Assembly (NCBI RefSeq): GCF_000378105.1
Contig: NZ_KB899252.1
Span: 124,001 to 188,000, forward strand
DNA from: Rubritalea marina DSM 17716
GTDB taxonomy: Bacteria; Verrucomicrobiota; Verrucomicrobiia; Verrucomicrobiales; Akkermansiaceae
Reading direction: 5' to 3'
DNA length: 64,000 nt
This document shows positions 38,212 to 47,412 of the stretch, piece after piece. The position numbers and the translations under genes are program-made. Positions within the stretch are counted from its first letter, which is position 1; each line of letters begins with the position of its first letter. Below the pieces are notes generated by a model. It was given only the letters and a program-made list of their open reading frames with translations. It searched no databases and was not told where the DNA came from.

Positions 38212-39015
38212 ATGAAGCCGCTGAATCTCATTGCGATCTTACTATTCCTTGCGGGCGTCATTTGGGCGTTCACCCGCAGCGAGCAAGGTGTGCGTGATAT
38301 CCAGCGTTCCTATTATGCAGTCATTGATCCATTCCTTAAAAATGGGTCGAGCCTCAAACAAGAAGTGCGCGAGTTCCGCAACGAACTCGAACACTCCTCC
38401 ACCTTACAGGCCAAACTCACGTCCGCAGAAGCACAATTGGTGCAGCTGCGCACCGAAGTTTCCCACCTTCGTAAGCTGGAGCAAGAAAACATCGACCTTC
38501 GCGCCGCACTCCACTTCAAGGAACGTTCCCCGTTCCGCGTGATTGCGGCCAACATCATTCGCCGCAAACCCGCAACATGGTGGGAAACCGTCACCATCGA
38601 TCGCGGATTGCAAGACCAACTCAAAGATCACCTTCCAGTGATCGCTGCAGAAGGACTCGTCGGCAAGGTAGACCGACCACACGATGAGTCCTCCACCGTC
38701 ATTTTGCTCACCGATGAAAAGTGCCAAGTATCCGCCAAGATTCAAGGCACCCAAGAAGTGGGCATCCTCAGTGGACAACGCGCTCAGCAGGGCCAAGAAA
38801 GTATGCTCCTGCTCCGTTACCTTTCTAAGGAGGCTAAAATCCGCCCCGGCGCCAGTGTCGTCACCACTGGCCGTGGTGGATTATTTCCAGCCAACATCAA
38901 GCTCGGCACCATTGTGTCGACAGAGCTTGGTGCCTTTGACACTGAAGCACTGGTGAAACCTGCAGTGGACTTTGCGGCATTAGACTCCGTATTTGTCCTA
39001 ACAGGCCACAAGTAA
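38212..39015 (+). CDS. mreC: Rod-shape determining protein MreC
   Basis: A 267-residue bitopic membrane protein: a helix at about 6-22, a coiled coil at about 45-95, then the periplasmic beta domain with VIAANIIRRKPATWWETVTIDRG and DEKCQVSAKI typical of MreC. It links MreB to the PBP2 transglycosylase complex. It lies in the expected order between mreB and mreD. Confidence 0.95.
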   Translation: MKPLNLIAILLFLAGVIWAFTRSEQGVRDIQRSYYAVIDPFLKNGSSLKQEVREFRNELEHSSTLQAKLTSAEAQLVQLRTEVSHLRKLEQENIDLRAALHFKERSPFRVIAANIIRRKPATWWETVTIDRGLQDQLKDHLPVIAAEGLVGKVDRPHDESSTVILLTDEKCQVSAKIQGTQEVGILSGQRAQQGQESMLLLRYLSKEAKIRPGASVVTTGRGGLFPANIKLGTIVSTELGAFDTEALVKPAVDFAALDSVFVLTGHK

Positions 39016-39018
39016 ACC

Positions 39019-39657
39019 GTGATTCGCTACCATATCAGCCTCTTTATATTGCTCAGTATTGCCTGCATCACGCAGCAATACTTCAGCTCGATGGAGACCT
39101 TATTCAACGCGCGAGTGCTGCTATTCCATACGGTCTTTCTATGCTGCGCAGTCACCGTCAAATTCCCCGCCATGCTCCTACTCGCCTACTTCGGAGGCTT
39201 CCTCTGGGATGCAGACAACACCCTAGCTGCTGCTGCTGGCGATCCCTCGATCTACCACTCACCCACGGGTTCATTACACTTTGGCTATTCGATCATCCTC
39301 TTCGGCATCATGGGAGTGATCATGCAAGGGATCCAGCCACTCTTCCGCAAAGGGGTCTGGCAAATATCCGCCATCCTCTCCGGCGTCTCACTCAGCATCT
39401 ACTTGCTGATCGAGTTCTTACTCATCAACTTCATTCGCGGCGATTTCACTTTCACCCACCAAGTGGCATACCAGATAGGCCTCACCAGCCTAATCTCGAT
39501 GGGACTAGCCCCAGTGATCTTTATTCTCTTATTCAAGCTTTCGAACATATTTGACTACACCATCCGCTACGACGGACTCAAACGACGCTACTTCAACCAA
39601 GAAGGTTACTCGATCGAGACCGCCGCGCACAAGCTGCTGAAAAAACCGAAAGGATAA
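39019..39657 (+). CDS. mreD: MreD-like rod-shape membrane protein
   Basis: A 212-residue protein starting at GTG three bases after the mreC stop, with five or six hydrophobic helices and a basic C-terminus. Sequence similarity to MreD is weak, as usual for this family, so the call rests on topology, size and position between mreC and the PBP2 gene. It would form part of the elongasome in the inner membrane. Confidence 0.85.
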   Translation: MIRYHISLFILLSIACITQQYFSSMETLFNARVLLFHTVFLCCAVTVKFPAMLLLAYFGGFLWDADNTLAAAAGDPSIYHSPTGSLHFGYSIILFGIMGVIMQGIQPLFRKGVWQISAILSGVSLSIYLLIEFLLINFIRGDFTFTHQVAYQIGLTSLISMGLAPVIFILLFKLSNIFDYTIRYDGLKRRYFNQEGYSIETAAHKLLKKPKG

Positions 39658-39676
39658 GCACCCCGCATTGCCAATC

Positions 39677-41773
39677 ATGCCAAGTAAACGCTACAGCTAT
39701 CGCATCTACCTCCTCACCGCCACGGTGTTGGTAGCCTGTGGCGTGCTCCTAACAAAGCTCTACGACTTCCAGATCAACCATCAGCCCAAGTTCCGCAGCA
39801 TGGTGCCCAGCAACTATGAAGTCAAAGTACGCGAACCCGGAGTGCGTGGCGAGATCACCGACCGCCATGGCATCACCCTCGCGCAAAACACCATCAACTA
39901 CCAACTGAGCTTCAACCTCCGAGAAATCCAACAAGATTACCTCCAGCACTACCGCGAACTCCCAGAAGAACAACGCCCCGAAGCATTCCCCGACATCGTC
40001 ACCATCATCAACCAATGGGTGCGTCCACATCTCGCCAAGCAAGGGGTAGACAACGACTACAGCGCCAAAGCACTCGAAGCACACTACAACACCCACGGCG
40101 GCCTCGTTCCATTCGTCTTCAAAGACAATTTGAGCTACGACCAGATGGCGCACTTCTCCGAGCACAACCTCGCACTCCCAGGCGTCTACGTCATGGCCAA
40201 CCCACGCCGCCACTACCCCTATCAAGCGCTGGCCTCACACACACTAGGCTACCTCAAACAATGGGAAAAAGGCGACATCCCACCACAATTCAAACACTAC
40301 GTCGGTGACCCCAAAGGCATTGCAGGAGTCGAATCCACTATGGACTCCTACCTCCGAGGCTCCGAGGGCGTGCGTACCATTCTCAAAAACGAGAAAGGCA
40401 AGAACCTTCGCGTCTCAGATTACCAACCACCCGCCCAAGGGTCTCAAGTAGAACTCACCATCGACGCCCGCATCCAATACCTCACCGAAACTGTACTCCG
40501 CCGTGCTGGCCGCGCCGCAGCGGTCGTACTCGACGTGCGCAATGGCGAAATACTCGCCATGGCCTCGGTTCCTGATTTTGATCCCAACGACTTCATCCCC
40601 AACATCAGCGTCGAGCGCTACAGCTACTACCGTGACAACCCATCAGGCCCGTTTCTCAACCGCGCCATCAGCACCTTCCCACCGGGCTCCACCTTCAAAC
40701 TCCCCGCAGCACTAGCCGCCGCAGCAAACGGCATCCACGATACAGAATGCGACTGCATCGGCTACACCACCTACGGCAAAGCGAAAATCCGTTGCTGGAA
40801 AACCTGGGGGCACGGTGAACTAAGACTCCAAGAAGCGATCCAAGTCTCATGCAATCCCTACTTCATGAAACTCGCCAACCTCCTAGGCTCAGCAAAAATG
40901 GTCGATAGTTTCAACATGTTTGGATTCGGCTCCCCCACCGGGGTCCAGCTCCCGCGTGAATCCAGCGGCATCATCACTGGCAGCAAGGCCTGGCAAAGGC
41001 GCAACCGCAACAACCGAATCACGCCAGCCCTCAATGGTATGCTCTCGATTGGCCAGGGCGACGCCGAGGCCACCCCATTGCAAATGGCCACCCTCGTCGG
41101 CGGCATTGCCAATGGCGGCACACTCTACCACCCACGCATCATCCGCAGAGTCATCCACCCAGAACTCGGAGAACAAATCAAAAACCGCCCACGCACCAAA
41201 CTCGATCTCACCAAGCAAGGGATCACCACAGGCCAAATTGAAGACATCCGCCTCGGCATGCACCGCGCCGCCCACAAGCTCGGAGGAACCGCGCGCCTAG
41301 CCGCCCCCACCGGCATCGAAGTAGGCGCCAAAACCGGCACCGCGCAAACCTCCGATTTAGGCATCAAAACACACGTGGCCTGGACCGTCGCCTTCGCCCC
41401 ATTCGAAGAACCGCGCTACGCCGTAGCCGTCGCAGTCAAACGTGGAGGCAGCGGGGGCAAGGTAGCCGCCCCGCTTGTAAAACTCATCCTCAACGGCATC
41501 TTCGCCAAGGAGGCCGGACAGCGCCTCCCACTCGACCCACTCGAACCCTACATCGGCAACACCGACCTCATTGCTGAAATTTCCATTCCAGAAAATAACG
41601 CCCTCATGGCCACCTTCATGGCCAATGGCGAATCCGGCGACGAAGCCTCTTCGATCGTCATCATTCCCACTGAACCCGAACCAGAAGATGAGAATATCCC
41701 CACTCCAAGTATCCGCCCCGAAGTCGACACTCGAGGGACCCTCCCACCCAGAGCCATACCAGTTTCAGAATAA
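39677..41773 (+). CDS. mrdA: Peptidoglycan transpeptidase, penicillin-binding protein 2
   Basis: A class B penicillin-binding protein (698 aa from the ATG used; a TTG three codons earlier is in frame). It has an N-terminal helix (about 9-27), a pedestal domain with VREPGVRGEITDRHG (51-64), and a transpeptidase domain with S338-T-F-K341, S391-C-N393 and K552-T-G554. These are the three active-site motifs for crosslinking lateral wall peptidoglycan. The acidic, Pro-rich tail of about 45 residues is longer than in enterobacterial PBP2. The usual partner rodA does not follow; the next gene is ribonuclease E/G. Confidence 0.94.
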   Translation: MPSKRYSYRIYLLTATVLVACGVLLTKLYDFQINHQPKFRSMVPSNYEVKVREPGVRGEITDRHGITLAQNTINYQLSFNLREIQQDYLQHYRELPEEQRPEAFPDIVTIINQWVRPHLAKQGVDNDYSAKALEAHYNTHGGLVPFVFKDNLSYDQMAHFSEHNLALPGVYVMANPRRHYPYQALASHTLGYLKQWEKGDIPPQFKHYVGDPKGIAGVESTMDSYLRGSEGVRTILKNEKGKNLRVSDYQPPAQGSQVELTIDARIQYLTETVLRRAGRAAAVVLDVRNGEILAMASVPDFDPNDFIPNISVERYSYYRDNPSGPFLNRAISTFPPGSTFKLPAALAAAANGIHDTECDCIGYTTYGKAKIRCWKTWGHGELRLQEAIQVSCNPYFMKLANLLGSAKMVDSFNMFGFGSPTGVQLPRESSGIITGSKAWQRRNRNNRITPALNGMLSIGQGDAEATPLQMATLVGGIANGGTLYHPRIIRRVIHPELGEQIKNRPRTKLDLTKQGITTGQIEDIRLGMHRAAHKLGGTARLAAPTGIEVGAKTGTAQTSDLGIKTHVAWTVAFAPFEEPRYAVAVAVKRGGSGGKVAAPLVKLILNGIFAKEAGQRLPLDPLEPYIGNTDLIAEISIPENNALMATFMANGESGDEASSIVIIPTEPEPEDENIPTPSIRPEVDTRGTLPPRAIPVSE

Positions 41774-41896
41774 TTATTCGATTTTAAGCTACCACAAGCG
41801 CAAACATCCAACTACATAACCACACAAGCAATTAATATAACCCAATTCCCATTGCTGAAATTTTCAATTTAAATAACCAATTTCCCTATTTTCAAT

Positions 41897-43486
41897 ATGA
41901 TTAAAAAGATCAAACAAGCGCTCGGGCTCGGCGAACCGAACCCGCGCGAAGGCGTATCACTCGTCATCAACGCTGAAAAACTCGAACGTCGTGTCGCACT
42001 CATCGAAAACGGCAGCCTCGAAGAATACGATGTAGAACGCGAAGGCGATGCCAATATCGTTGGCGGCATCTTCAAAGGTACCGTCAAAAACATCGAACCA
42101 GGACTCAAGGCCATGTTCGTCGACATCGGACTCGAGAAAAATGCCTTCCTGCACTTCTGGGATGCCATCCCCGCAGCACTCGACGGCGGACTCGAAGAAA
42201 TCCAACGCGAAGGACGCCCGAAGAAAAAACAAAAGAAAATCACCTCCAAGGACATCCCGCGCATCTACCCGATCGGCTCCGAAATCATGATCCAGGTCTC
42301 CAAAGGCCCGATCGGCAATAAGGGACCACGCGTCACAACCAATGTCTCACTCGCGGGTCGCTACCTTGTCCTCATGCCATTCTCTGAGCAATTCGGCATC
42401 TCCCGCAAGGTAGACAACCCGAAAGAACGCCAGCGTCTACGCCGCATCATGCAAAAGCTCCAAGTGCCAGAAGGCATGGGCATCATCATGCGCACCGTAG
42501 CCCAAGGCCAGCGCTCGCGCCACTTTGTGCGCGACCTCGCGATGCTCCTCGAACAATGGGCAGAAGTAGAACGCAAGCGCGACTCCAAGCCAGCGCCAGT
42601 CTGCACCTTCCAAGAACCAGGACTCATCGAGCGTACCGCACGTGACTTCCTCACCGATGAAGTCGATCAAATCATCTGCGATGACCTCGAAACCACTGAG
42701 TTCATGCGTGACGTTGCCGGCAAGATTTCACGCCGCGCCAAGCGCCGCATCCACCACTACCCATCCCGCCGCTCCATCTTTAATAAGATTGGGGTGCAAA
42801 AGCAAATCGACGAAGCATTCCACCGCCAAGTCTGGCTCCCATGTGGAGGCTACCTTGTGATCGATGAAACCGAGGCCTTGATCGCCGTTGACGTCAACAC
42901 AGGCCGCAACAAAGGCTCCAAGGATGTCGATAAGATGATCCTTCAAACCAACGTAGAAGCCGCCGAAGAGGTTGCACGCCAGCTGCGCCTCCGCAACATC
43001 GGTGGCCTCGTGGTAGTGGACTTCATCGACATGCGCCACCGCCGCGATCAGATGACTGTCTACCGCGCCATGAAAGAACGCCTCAAGCGTGATAAGGCCA
43101 AGACCCAAGTGATGCAAATCTCTCCAGTCGGCCTCATGGAAATGACGCGCCAGCGCCTCAACGAATCACTGCGCGACACGATGTACGAGCCATGCCCATA
43201 CTGTCAGGGCCGCGGCCGCGTCAAGACCACCATGACCATGTCCGTGGAAATTCAGCGCCGTCTCAACACCATCATCCAACGCAATGGCGAGCAACTCAAC
43301 GACCTCATCGTGATGGTCAACCCTGACGTGCTCAACCGCTTCAAATCCGAAGACTCCAAGCTCCTCATCGAACTCGAGCGCACCCATAGCGGCCGCTTGA
43401 TCTTCCGCACCGATCCCTCACTCCACCGCGAACGCTTCGCAGTCATCGATGCAGAAACTGAGAAGACCGTCTTCCAAAGTAACTAA
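41897..43486 (+). CDS. rng: Ribonuclease E/G family endoribonuclease
   Basis: A 529-residue enzyme that cleaves single-stranded RNA in rRNA and mRNA maturation. An S1 domain with an insertion lies at about 35-130. The catalytic DNase-I-like subdomain has AVDVNTG and VVDFIDM, whose Asp residues bind magnesium, and the zinc-link CPYCQGRG lies near the end. The protein stops soon after the zinc link, so it lacks the degradosome scaffold of RNase E and is RNase G-like in length. Location after the mre genes is also seen in Gammaproteobacteria. The 123-base upstream gap is AT-rich and may hold a promoter. Confidence 0.94.
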   Translation: MIKKIKQALGLGEPNPREGVSLVINAEKLERRVALIENGSLEEYDVEREGDANIVGGIFKGTVKNIEPGLKAMFVDIGLEKNAFLHFWDAIPAALDGGLEEIQREGRPKKKQKKITSKDIPRIYPIGSEIMIQVSKGPIGNKGPRVTTNVSLAGRYLVLMPFSEQFGISRKVDNPKERQRLRRIMQKLQVPEGMGIIMRTVAQGQRSRHFVRDLAMLLEQWAEVERKRDSKPAPVCTFQEPGLIERTARDFLTDEVDQIICDDLETTEFMRDVAGKISRRAKRRIHHYPSRRSIFNKIGVQKQIDEAFHRQVWLPCGGYLVIDETEALIAVDVNTGRNKGSKDVDKMILQTNVEAAEEVARQLRLRNIGGLVVVDFIDMRHRRDQMTVYRAMKERLKRDKAKTQVMQISPVGLMEMTRQRLNESLRDTMYEPCPYCQGRGRVKTTMTMSVEIQRRLNTIIQRNGEQLNDLIVMVNPDVLNRFKSEDSKLLIELERTHSGRLIFRTDPSLHRERFAVIDAETEKTVFQSN

Positions 43487-43500
43487 GCTCACGACCGACA

Positions 43501-43920
43501 ATGGCAATTGATCGCAACGTCATCGAAGCACGCGTGGACGAAGTCCTCAGTGCCAATGATTCTAGATCCCAGCAGAACACCCGCAATGCATCGGCCGCGC
43601 AAGGCTCGCCATTCGCGGGCACTGCTGGCAGCATGCCAAACATCGACCCCAACAATCCCTTCGCCGCCTTCCAAGGGGCTCAGGGGTTCGGCGCTGGCGG
43701 CCCCGGCGCCTCGTCGCTCAAGCTCAAGCTTCTCGCTTGGCTCACACGCCTTGCTACCAACCCAAAGTTCACCCGCTTCCTACAAAAGAAGTGGTGGCCA
43801 CTTTGGGTCGTAGCCGGCATCCTACTTTCTGGCTTCATCGTCCTAGGCGGCATCCTCTTCCTCATCTACAAAATGGTGCAGGCCATCATCAGCGCCTACA
43901 CCGACCTCTTTAAAAAATAG
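43501..43920 (+). CDS. Hypothetical membrane protein after rng
   Basis: A 139-residue protein starting 14 bases after the ribonuclease gene. Residues 1-70 are polar and Ala/Gly/Asn-rich (low complexity), then a basic segment and one strong helix at about 100-125 with a short C-terminal tail. No family was recognised. The spacing suggests co-transcription with rng and the next two genes. Confidence 0.7.
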   Translation: MAIDRNVIEARVDEVLSANDSRSQQNTRNASAAQGSPFAGTAGSMPNIDPNNPFAAFQGAQGFGAGGPGASSLKLKLLAWLTRLATNPKFTRFLQKKWWPLWVVAGILLSGFIVLGGILFLIYKMVQAIISAYTDLFKK

Positions 43921-43928
43921 CTTTGCGC

Positions 43929-44498
43929 ATGAGACCCTGGATCACAGTCTGCAGCATTCTCATCACCCTGGCCTTCAGTGGTCTGGCGCAGGCGCAGGCG
44001 ATCTTATCTCCCCCCTTTGGGCTCAAGTGGGGTGAAGCTCCCGAAAAGTTCTTCAAGTGGGCGGAAGCACAAAAGCTCGATGTCACCATCGAGTACCCCT
44101 CGGATAAACCCGGCGAACGCTACATCACCATCAGCAATCGCGGGAACACTCTGCCGAAACACCAAGCCACCTCGCTCGAAGCTCACTTCCGCAAGGGCCG
44201 ACTCTACGAAGTCAGCCTCCACTACCAACTGGAATCCCAGAGCTACGAAGTCGCACGGAGCCAGTTCTTCCAAGCCAAGCGCGACCTCACTGCCAAACAC
44301 GGCCAATTTAAGCTCACTCACAAAAAGCGCGACGTGCTTCCGAATGATTTCACCATCAATGAGCAAAGCTATCACATCGAACCCGTGGCAGGACTCTTTC
44401 TCATGCTCTCCTACTCAGAAATCCGCGACAACCTTCGCAACAGCCAGCGTGCGACCTTCTCGGTGATCTATCACAACGACAACATCATCACCAACTAA
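43929..44498 (+). CDS. Hypothetical secreted protein
   Basis: A 189-residue protein with a clean signal peptide (about 1-22, ending AQA). The ATG was chosen because the upstream in-frame TTG would only add two residues. The mature part is mixed alpha/beta, with FGLKWGEAPEKFFKWAEAQ near the start, which recalls small periplasmic proteins that bind or sense ligands through one domain. No cysteine or catalytic motif is seen and the function is unknown. It lies 8 bases after the preceding stop and 7 bases before the next gene. Confidence 0.75.
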   Translation: MRPWITVCSILITLAFSGLAQAQAILSPPFGLKWGEAPEKFFKWAEAQKLDVTIEYPSDKPGERYITISNRGNTLPKHQATSLEAHFRKGRLYEVSLHYQLESQSYEVARSQFFQAKRDLTAKHGQFKLTHKKRDVLPNDFTINEQSYHIEPVAGLFLMLSYSEIRDNLRNSQRATFSVIYHNDNIITN

Positions 44499-44505
44499 AG
44501 CCCCA

Positions 44506-44949
44506 ATGCGCCTACTTGCCATCACCCTCACACTCCTCACAGCACTGCAGCTTAGCTCCTGTGTCGAAGTAGCCGCCATGGCGGTCATGCTTGAACAAGA
44601 AGAAAAAGAAACGCCAGACCTCCCAGCACCCATCATGGTCGACGGTCCCAAAGGGCGTCACGCCATCGCCCAGTCATCACGCGGGCTATCCGCAGCAGTC
44701 ATCGACCCATACACCGGCAAGGCCGTATCCGTGCACGGCAAAGTACCTGGCACACTCCTGCGCTCAGAAGGCAAGCGCTACTACATCCCCAAGATCAGTA
44801 AATATCCAACTGCCCAAAAGGTGCCCGGCACCCGCCACACCTACATCAACCCCTACGACAAACGTCAGGTATCTTTCTTCCACAGCAAGCCCGGAGCCCT
44901 CGTCTCCTCACCCACGGCCGGCACATTCTTCTACCTAGCAGCTCAATAA
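44506..44949 (+). CDS. Hypothetical lipoprotein
   Basis: A 147-residue protein with a lipoprotein signal (LQLSSC, Cys at 19). The rest is basic and beta-rich, with repeated short units ending in KVPGT (KVPGTLL, KVPGTRH) and a similar KPGAL, suggesting three related beta hairpins. No domain was recognised. It follows the secreted protein gene by 7 bases and precedes nspC by 18, so it is likely in the same transcript. Confidence 0.75.
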   Translation: MRLLAITLTLLTALQLSSCVEVAAMAVMLEQEEKETPDLPAPIMVDGPKGRHAIAQSSRGLSAAVIDPYTGKAVSVHGKVPGTLLRSEGKRYYIPKISKYPTAQKVPGTRHTYINPYDKRQVSFFHSKPGALVSSPTAGTFFYLAAQ

Positions 44950-44967
44950 ATCGTATTCGCTCATTAG

Positions 44968-46116
44968 ATGACAACGCCTCGCTACGTGATCGACCTCGCA
45001 GCATTGCGCCGCAACCTTGAAATACTCTCGAAGGTCAAACAAGACGCAGAGTGCAAGATCGTCCTCGCCCTCAAAGGATACGCACTCTGGAAATCATTTC
45101 CCTTGATCCGTGACTACCTCGACGGATGCTGCGCCAGCGGCCTCTGGGAGGCCAAACTCTCCCAACAAGAATTTGGCTCACACACGCTGACCTACTCACC
45201 AGCATACAAGGAACCTGAGCTGCTTGAGCTACTCGAAATCTCAAACCACCTCGATTTCAACTCCCCAAGCCAATGGCTGCGCTTCCGTGATCTCGCCCTA
45301 AAGCACCCGCGCTACCACAGCGGCAAACTCAAGCTAGGGCTACGCATCAACCCCGAACACTCAACCGGCAGCACCCCGATCTATGATCCTTGCGCCGCCG
45401 GCTCACGACTGGGCACCACCACCGAGCAGCTAGATGGCGTCGATCTCACCGGCATCACCGGCCTCCACTTCCACACCCTCTGCGAACAAAACTCCCACGA
45501 CCTAAAAAGTACACTCGAGGCCATTCACCAGAAGTTTGGTCACATCCTCAGCCGCCCCGAAATCACGTGGCTCAATATGGGTGGTGGCCATTGGATCACC
45601 AAGCCCGACTACGACTGTGATTTGTTAGTGAAGCTCATTAGAGAGACAAAGCAACGCTACCAACTTGAAGACGTCTGGCTTGAACCCGGTGAAGCCATCG
45701 CCATCCACACCGGGGTACTCGAGGCCAGCGTCTTGGATATCGTAACAAATGCAGGACAGCACATTGCCATCCTAGATGTCTCGGCCACATGCCACATGCC
45801 CGATGTGCTCGAAATGCCCTACCGCCCCGATGTCATCGGCCCAAACGGCCTAGCCGCTACGGCGAGTGGCCAGCACCTTTACCGACTTGGTGGCCCCAGC
45901 TGTCTAGCAGGCGATGTCATCGGCGACTACGCCTTTTCAAACCCTTTGAAGGTGGGTGACAAACTCACCTTCGACGACATGGCACACTACACCATGGTCA
46001 AAACCACGACCTTCAATGGCGTACCCCACCCAGCCATCGCCCTCAAGCACGAGGACGGCAGTATTGAATGCCTGCGCGAATTCGGCTATCACGATTTCCG
46101 AGATCGCCTTTGCTAG
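44968..46116 (+). CDS. nspC: Carboxynorspermidine decarboxylase
   Basis: A 382-residue PLP enzyme of alanine-racemase fold that decarboxylates carboxynorspermidine or carboxyspermidine in polyamine synthesis. The PLP lysine is K36 in VLALKGYALW. GLRINPEHS, AAGSRLGTT, LHFHTLCEQ, MGGGHWIT, LEPGEA and the C-terminal CLAGDVIGDY, with its catalytic Cys, all match NspC. The dehydrogenase that makes its substrate is not in this window. Spacing suggests it ends the transcript begun at rng or nearby. Confidence 0.93.
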   Translation: MTTPRYVIDLAALRRNLEILSKVKQDAECKIVLALKGYALWKSFPLIRDYLDGCCASGLWEAKLSQQEFGSHTLTYSPAYKEPELLELLEISNHLDFNSPSQWLRFRDLALKHPRYHSGKLKLGLRINPEHSTGSTPIYDPCAAGSRLGTTTEQLDGVDLTGITGLHFHTLCEQNSHDLKSTLEAIHQKFGHILSRPEITWLNMGGGHWITKPDYDCDLLVKLIRETKQRYQLEDVWLEPGEAIAIHTGVLEASVLDIVTNAGQHIAILDVSATCHMPDVLEMPYRPDVIGPNGLAATASGQHLYRLGGPSCLAGDVIGDYAFSNPLKVGDKLTFDDMAHYTMVKTTTFNGVPHPAIALKHEDGSIECLREFGYHDFRDRLC

Positions 46117-46170
46117 CTTGTCACTCGTTTTTCGGTGGCAGCTCCCGCCCAGCTATGCTTAGCTGCAGCC

Positions 46171-46908
46171 ATGACCGTCACCCAGTCTTTTGTCGACCTC
46201 GAAACAGCCACTGGCACAATGCGCTGCAGCGTAGTGCGCCCCACGATTGATGGCGCCTTCCCTACCGTTATTTTCTACTCAGAGATCTTCCAGATCACCA
46301 GCCCGATCGCCCGCACCGCTGCCTACCTGGCCGGCCAAGGATACGTGGTCGTCGTCCCGGAAGTCTTCCACGAACTCAATCCGATTGGCACCGTGCTCGC
46401 CTACGACGATGCGGGTAAAGACAAAGGCAACAACGACAAGTTCACCAAAGCACTCAGCGACCACGATAGCGACACCGAAGCCATCGTCCAATGGCTGGAC
46501 GAGCAAGCATTCTGCAATGGCAGCCTCGGGAGCTTTGGTGTCTGCCTCGGTGGCCATCTGGCCTGCCGCGCCGCTCTCCACGCGCGCGTCCAAGCCGCCG
46601 CCTGTCTCTACGCCACCGACATCCATTCCTCCACCATGCCTGCTGGCGACAAGCCACAAACCATCGAACAACTCGGCGACACCGATGCCGAACTCATGTT
46701 CATTTGGGGCCGACAAGACCCACACGTCCCACTCGATGGACGCAAGCTACTCTACGCCACACTCAATGAAGTAGACACCAACTTCACCTGGCACGAATTC
46801 AACGGCCAGCACGCGTTCATGCGCGACGAGGGCGACCGCTACGACCCAGAGCTAGCCACCATCTGCCACCGCCTCATCCTCGACCTATTCCATCGAGCAC
46901 TTCGCTAA
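46171..46908 (+). CDS. Dienelactone hydrolase family protein
   Basis: A 245-residue cytoplasmic alpha/beta hydrolase. The nucleophile is a cysteine, C125 in GVCLGGH, as in dienelactone hydrolases; the acid is in GRQDPHVP and the His in GQHAFMRDEG. Family members hydrolyse dienelactones or other esters. The ATG used gives the usual N-terminus; a GTG 12 codons upstream is possible but has a non-family extension. It lies 54 bases after nspC. There are no aromatic degradation genes nearby. Confidence 0.86.
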   Translation: MTVTQSFVDLETATGTMRCSVVRPTIDGAFPTVIFYSEIFQITSPIARTAAYLAGQGYVVVVPEVFHELNPIGTVLAYDDAGKDKGNNDKFTKALSDHDSDTEAIVQWLDEQAFCNGSLGSFGVCLGGHLACRAALHARVQAAACLYATDIHSSTMPAGDKPQTIEQLGDTDAELMFIWGRQDPHVPLDGRKLLYATLNEVDTNFTWHEFNGQHAFMRDEGDRYDPELATICHRLILDLFHRALR

Positions 46909-47014
46909 TTGGGAATCATTGGTCGGCCTAATAAAAACTAGAGTACGGATGATAGTTAGACCTGAAAGCTAAAAAGCAGCCTCCGCTAGCTTCTCACTTC
47001 TCACTCTAGCCCAC

Positions 47015-47374
47015 CTACATCAAGGGGAAGCCTAACTTCTTCATCACGAGGTGAAGCGCGACAAAGAGCACCATCGTGCCAAGGGCGTAGAGCAGCATCA
47101 CCCAGCCAAAGTGCATCCCCTTCTTCAACAAGCTAGGAATCACCAAGAACATTGGCAAAGTAGGCAGCACATACCAGAAGGTGTACCAAGCGTGGCTACC
47201 GATGCGTTCAACTTGCTCATCACCTTTCAGCTCCACGAACATCCAGAGCATGGCAATCGAGGTCACCACTGGAAGTGCAGCGATGAGCGCTCCTATCTTG
47301 TCGCTTCGTTTCGCTACTTCGGACACGAGCACCACAATCGCTGCGGTGATTAAATACTTTAATACGATCGGCAT
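47015..47374 (-). CDS. DUF3147-like small membrane protein
   Basis: A 119-residue protein with four hydrophobic helices. The MPIVLKYL start is used; an upstream in-frame Met adds 12 residues that run into the start of the divergent lipoprotein gene. AAIVVLVSEVAKRSDKIGALIAALP and the paired C-terminal helices resemble the DUF3147 family, of unknown function. Only 38 bases separate it from the divergent gene. Confidence 0.75.
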   Translation of the reverse strand: MPIVLKYLITAAIVVLVSEVAKRSDKIGALIAALPVVTSIAMLWMFVELKGDEQVERIGSHAWYTFWYVLPTLPMFLVIPSLLKKGMHFGWVMLLYALGTMVLFVALHLVMKKLGFPLM

Positions 47375-47412
47375 TGGTGCACATTCTAACGAAGCAAATC
47401 CATCTAGCAACC

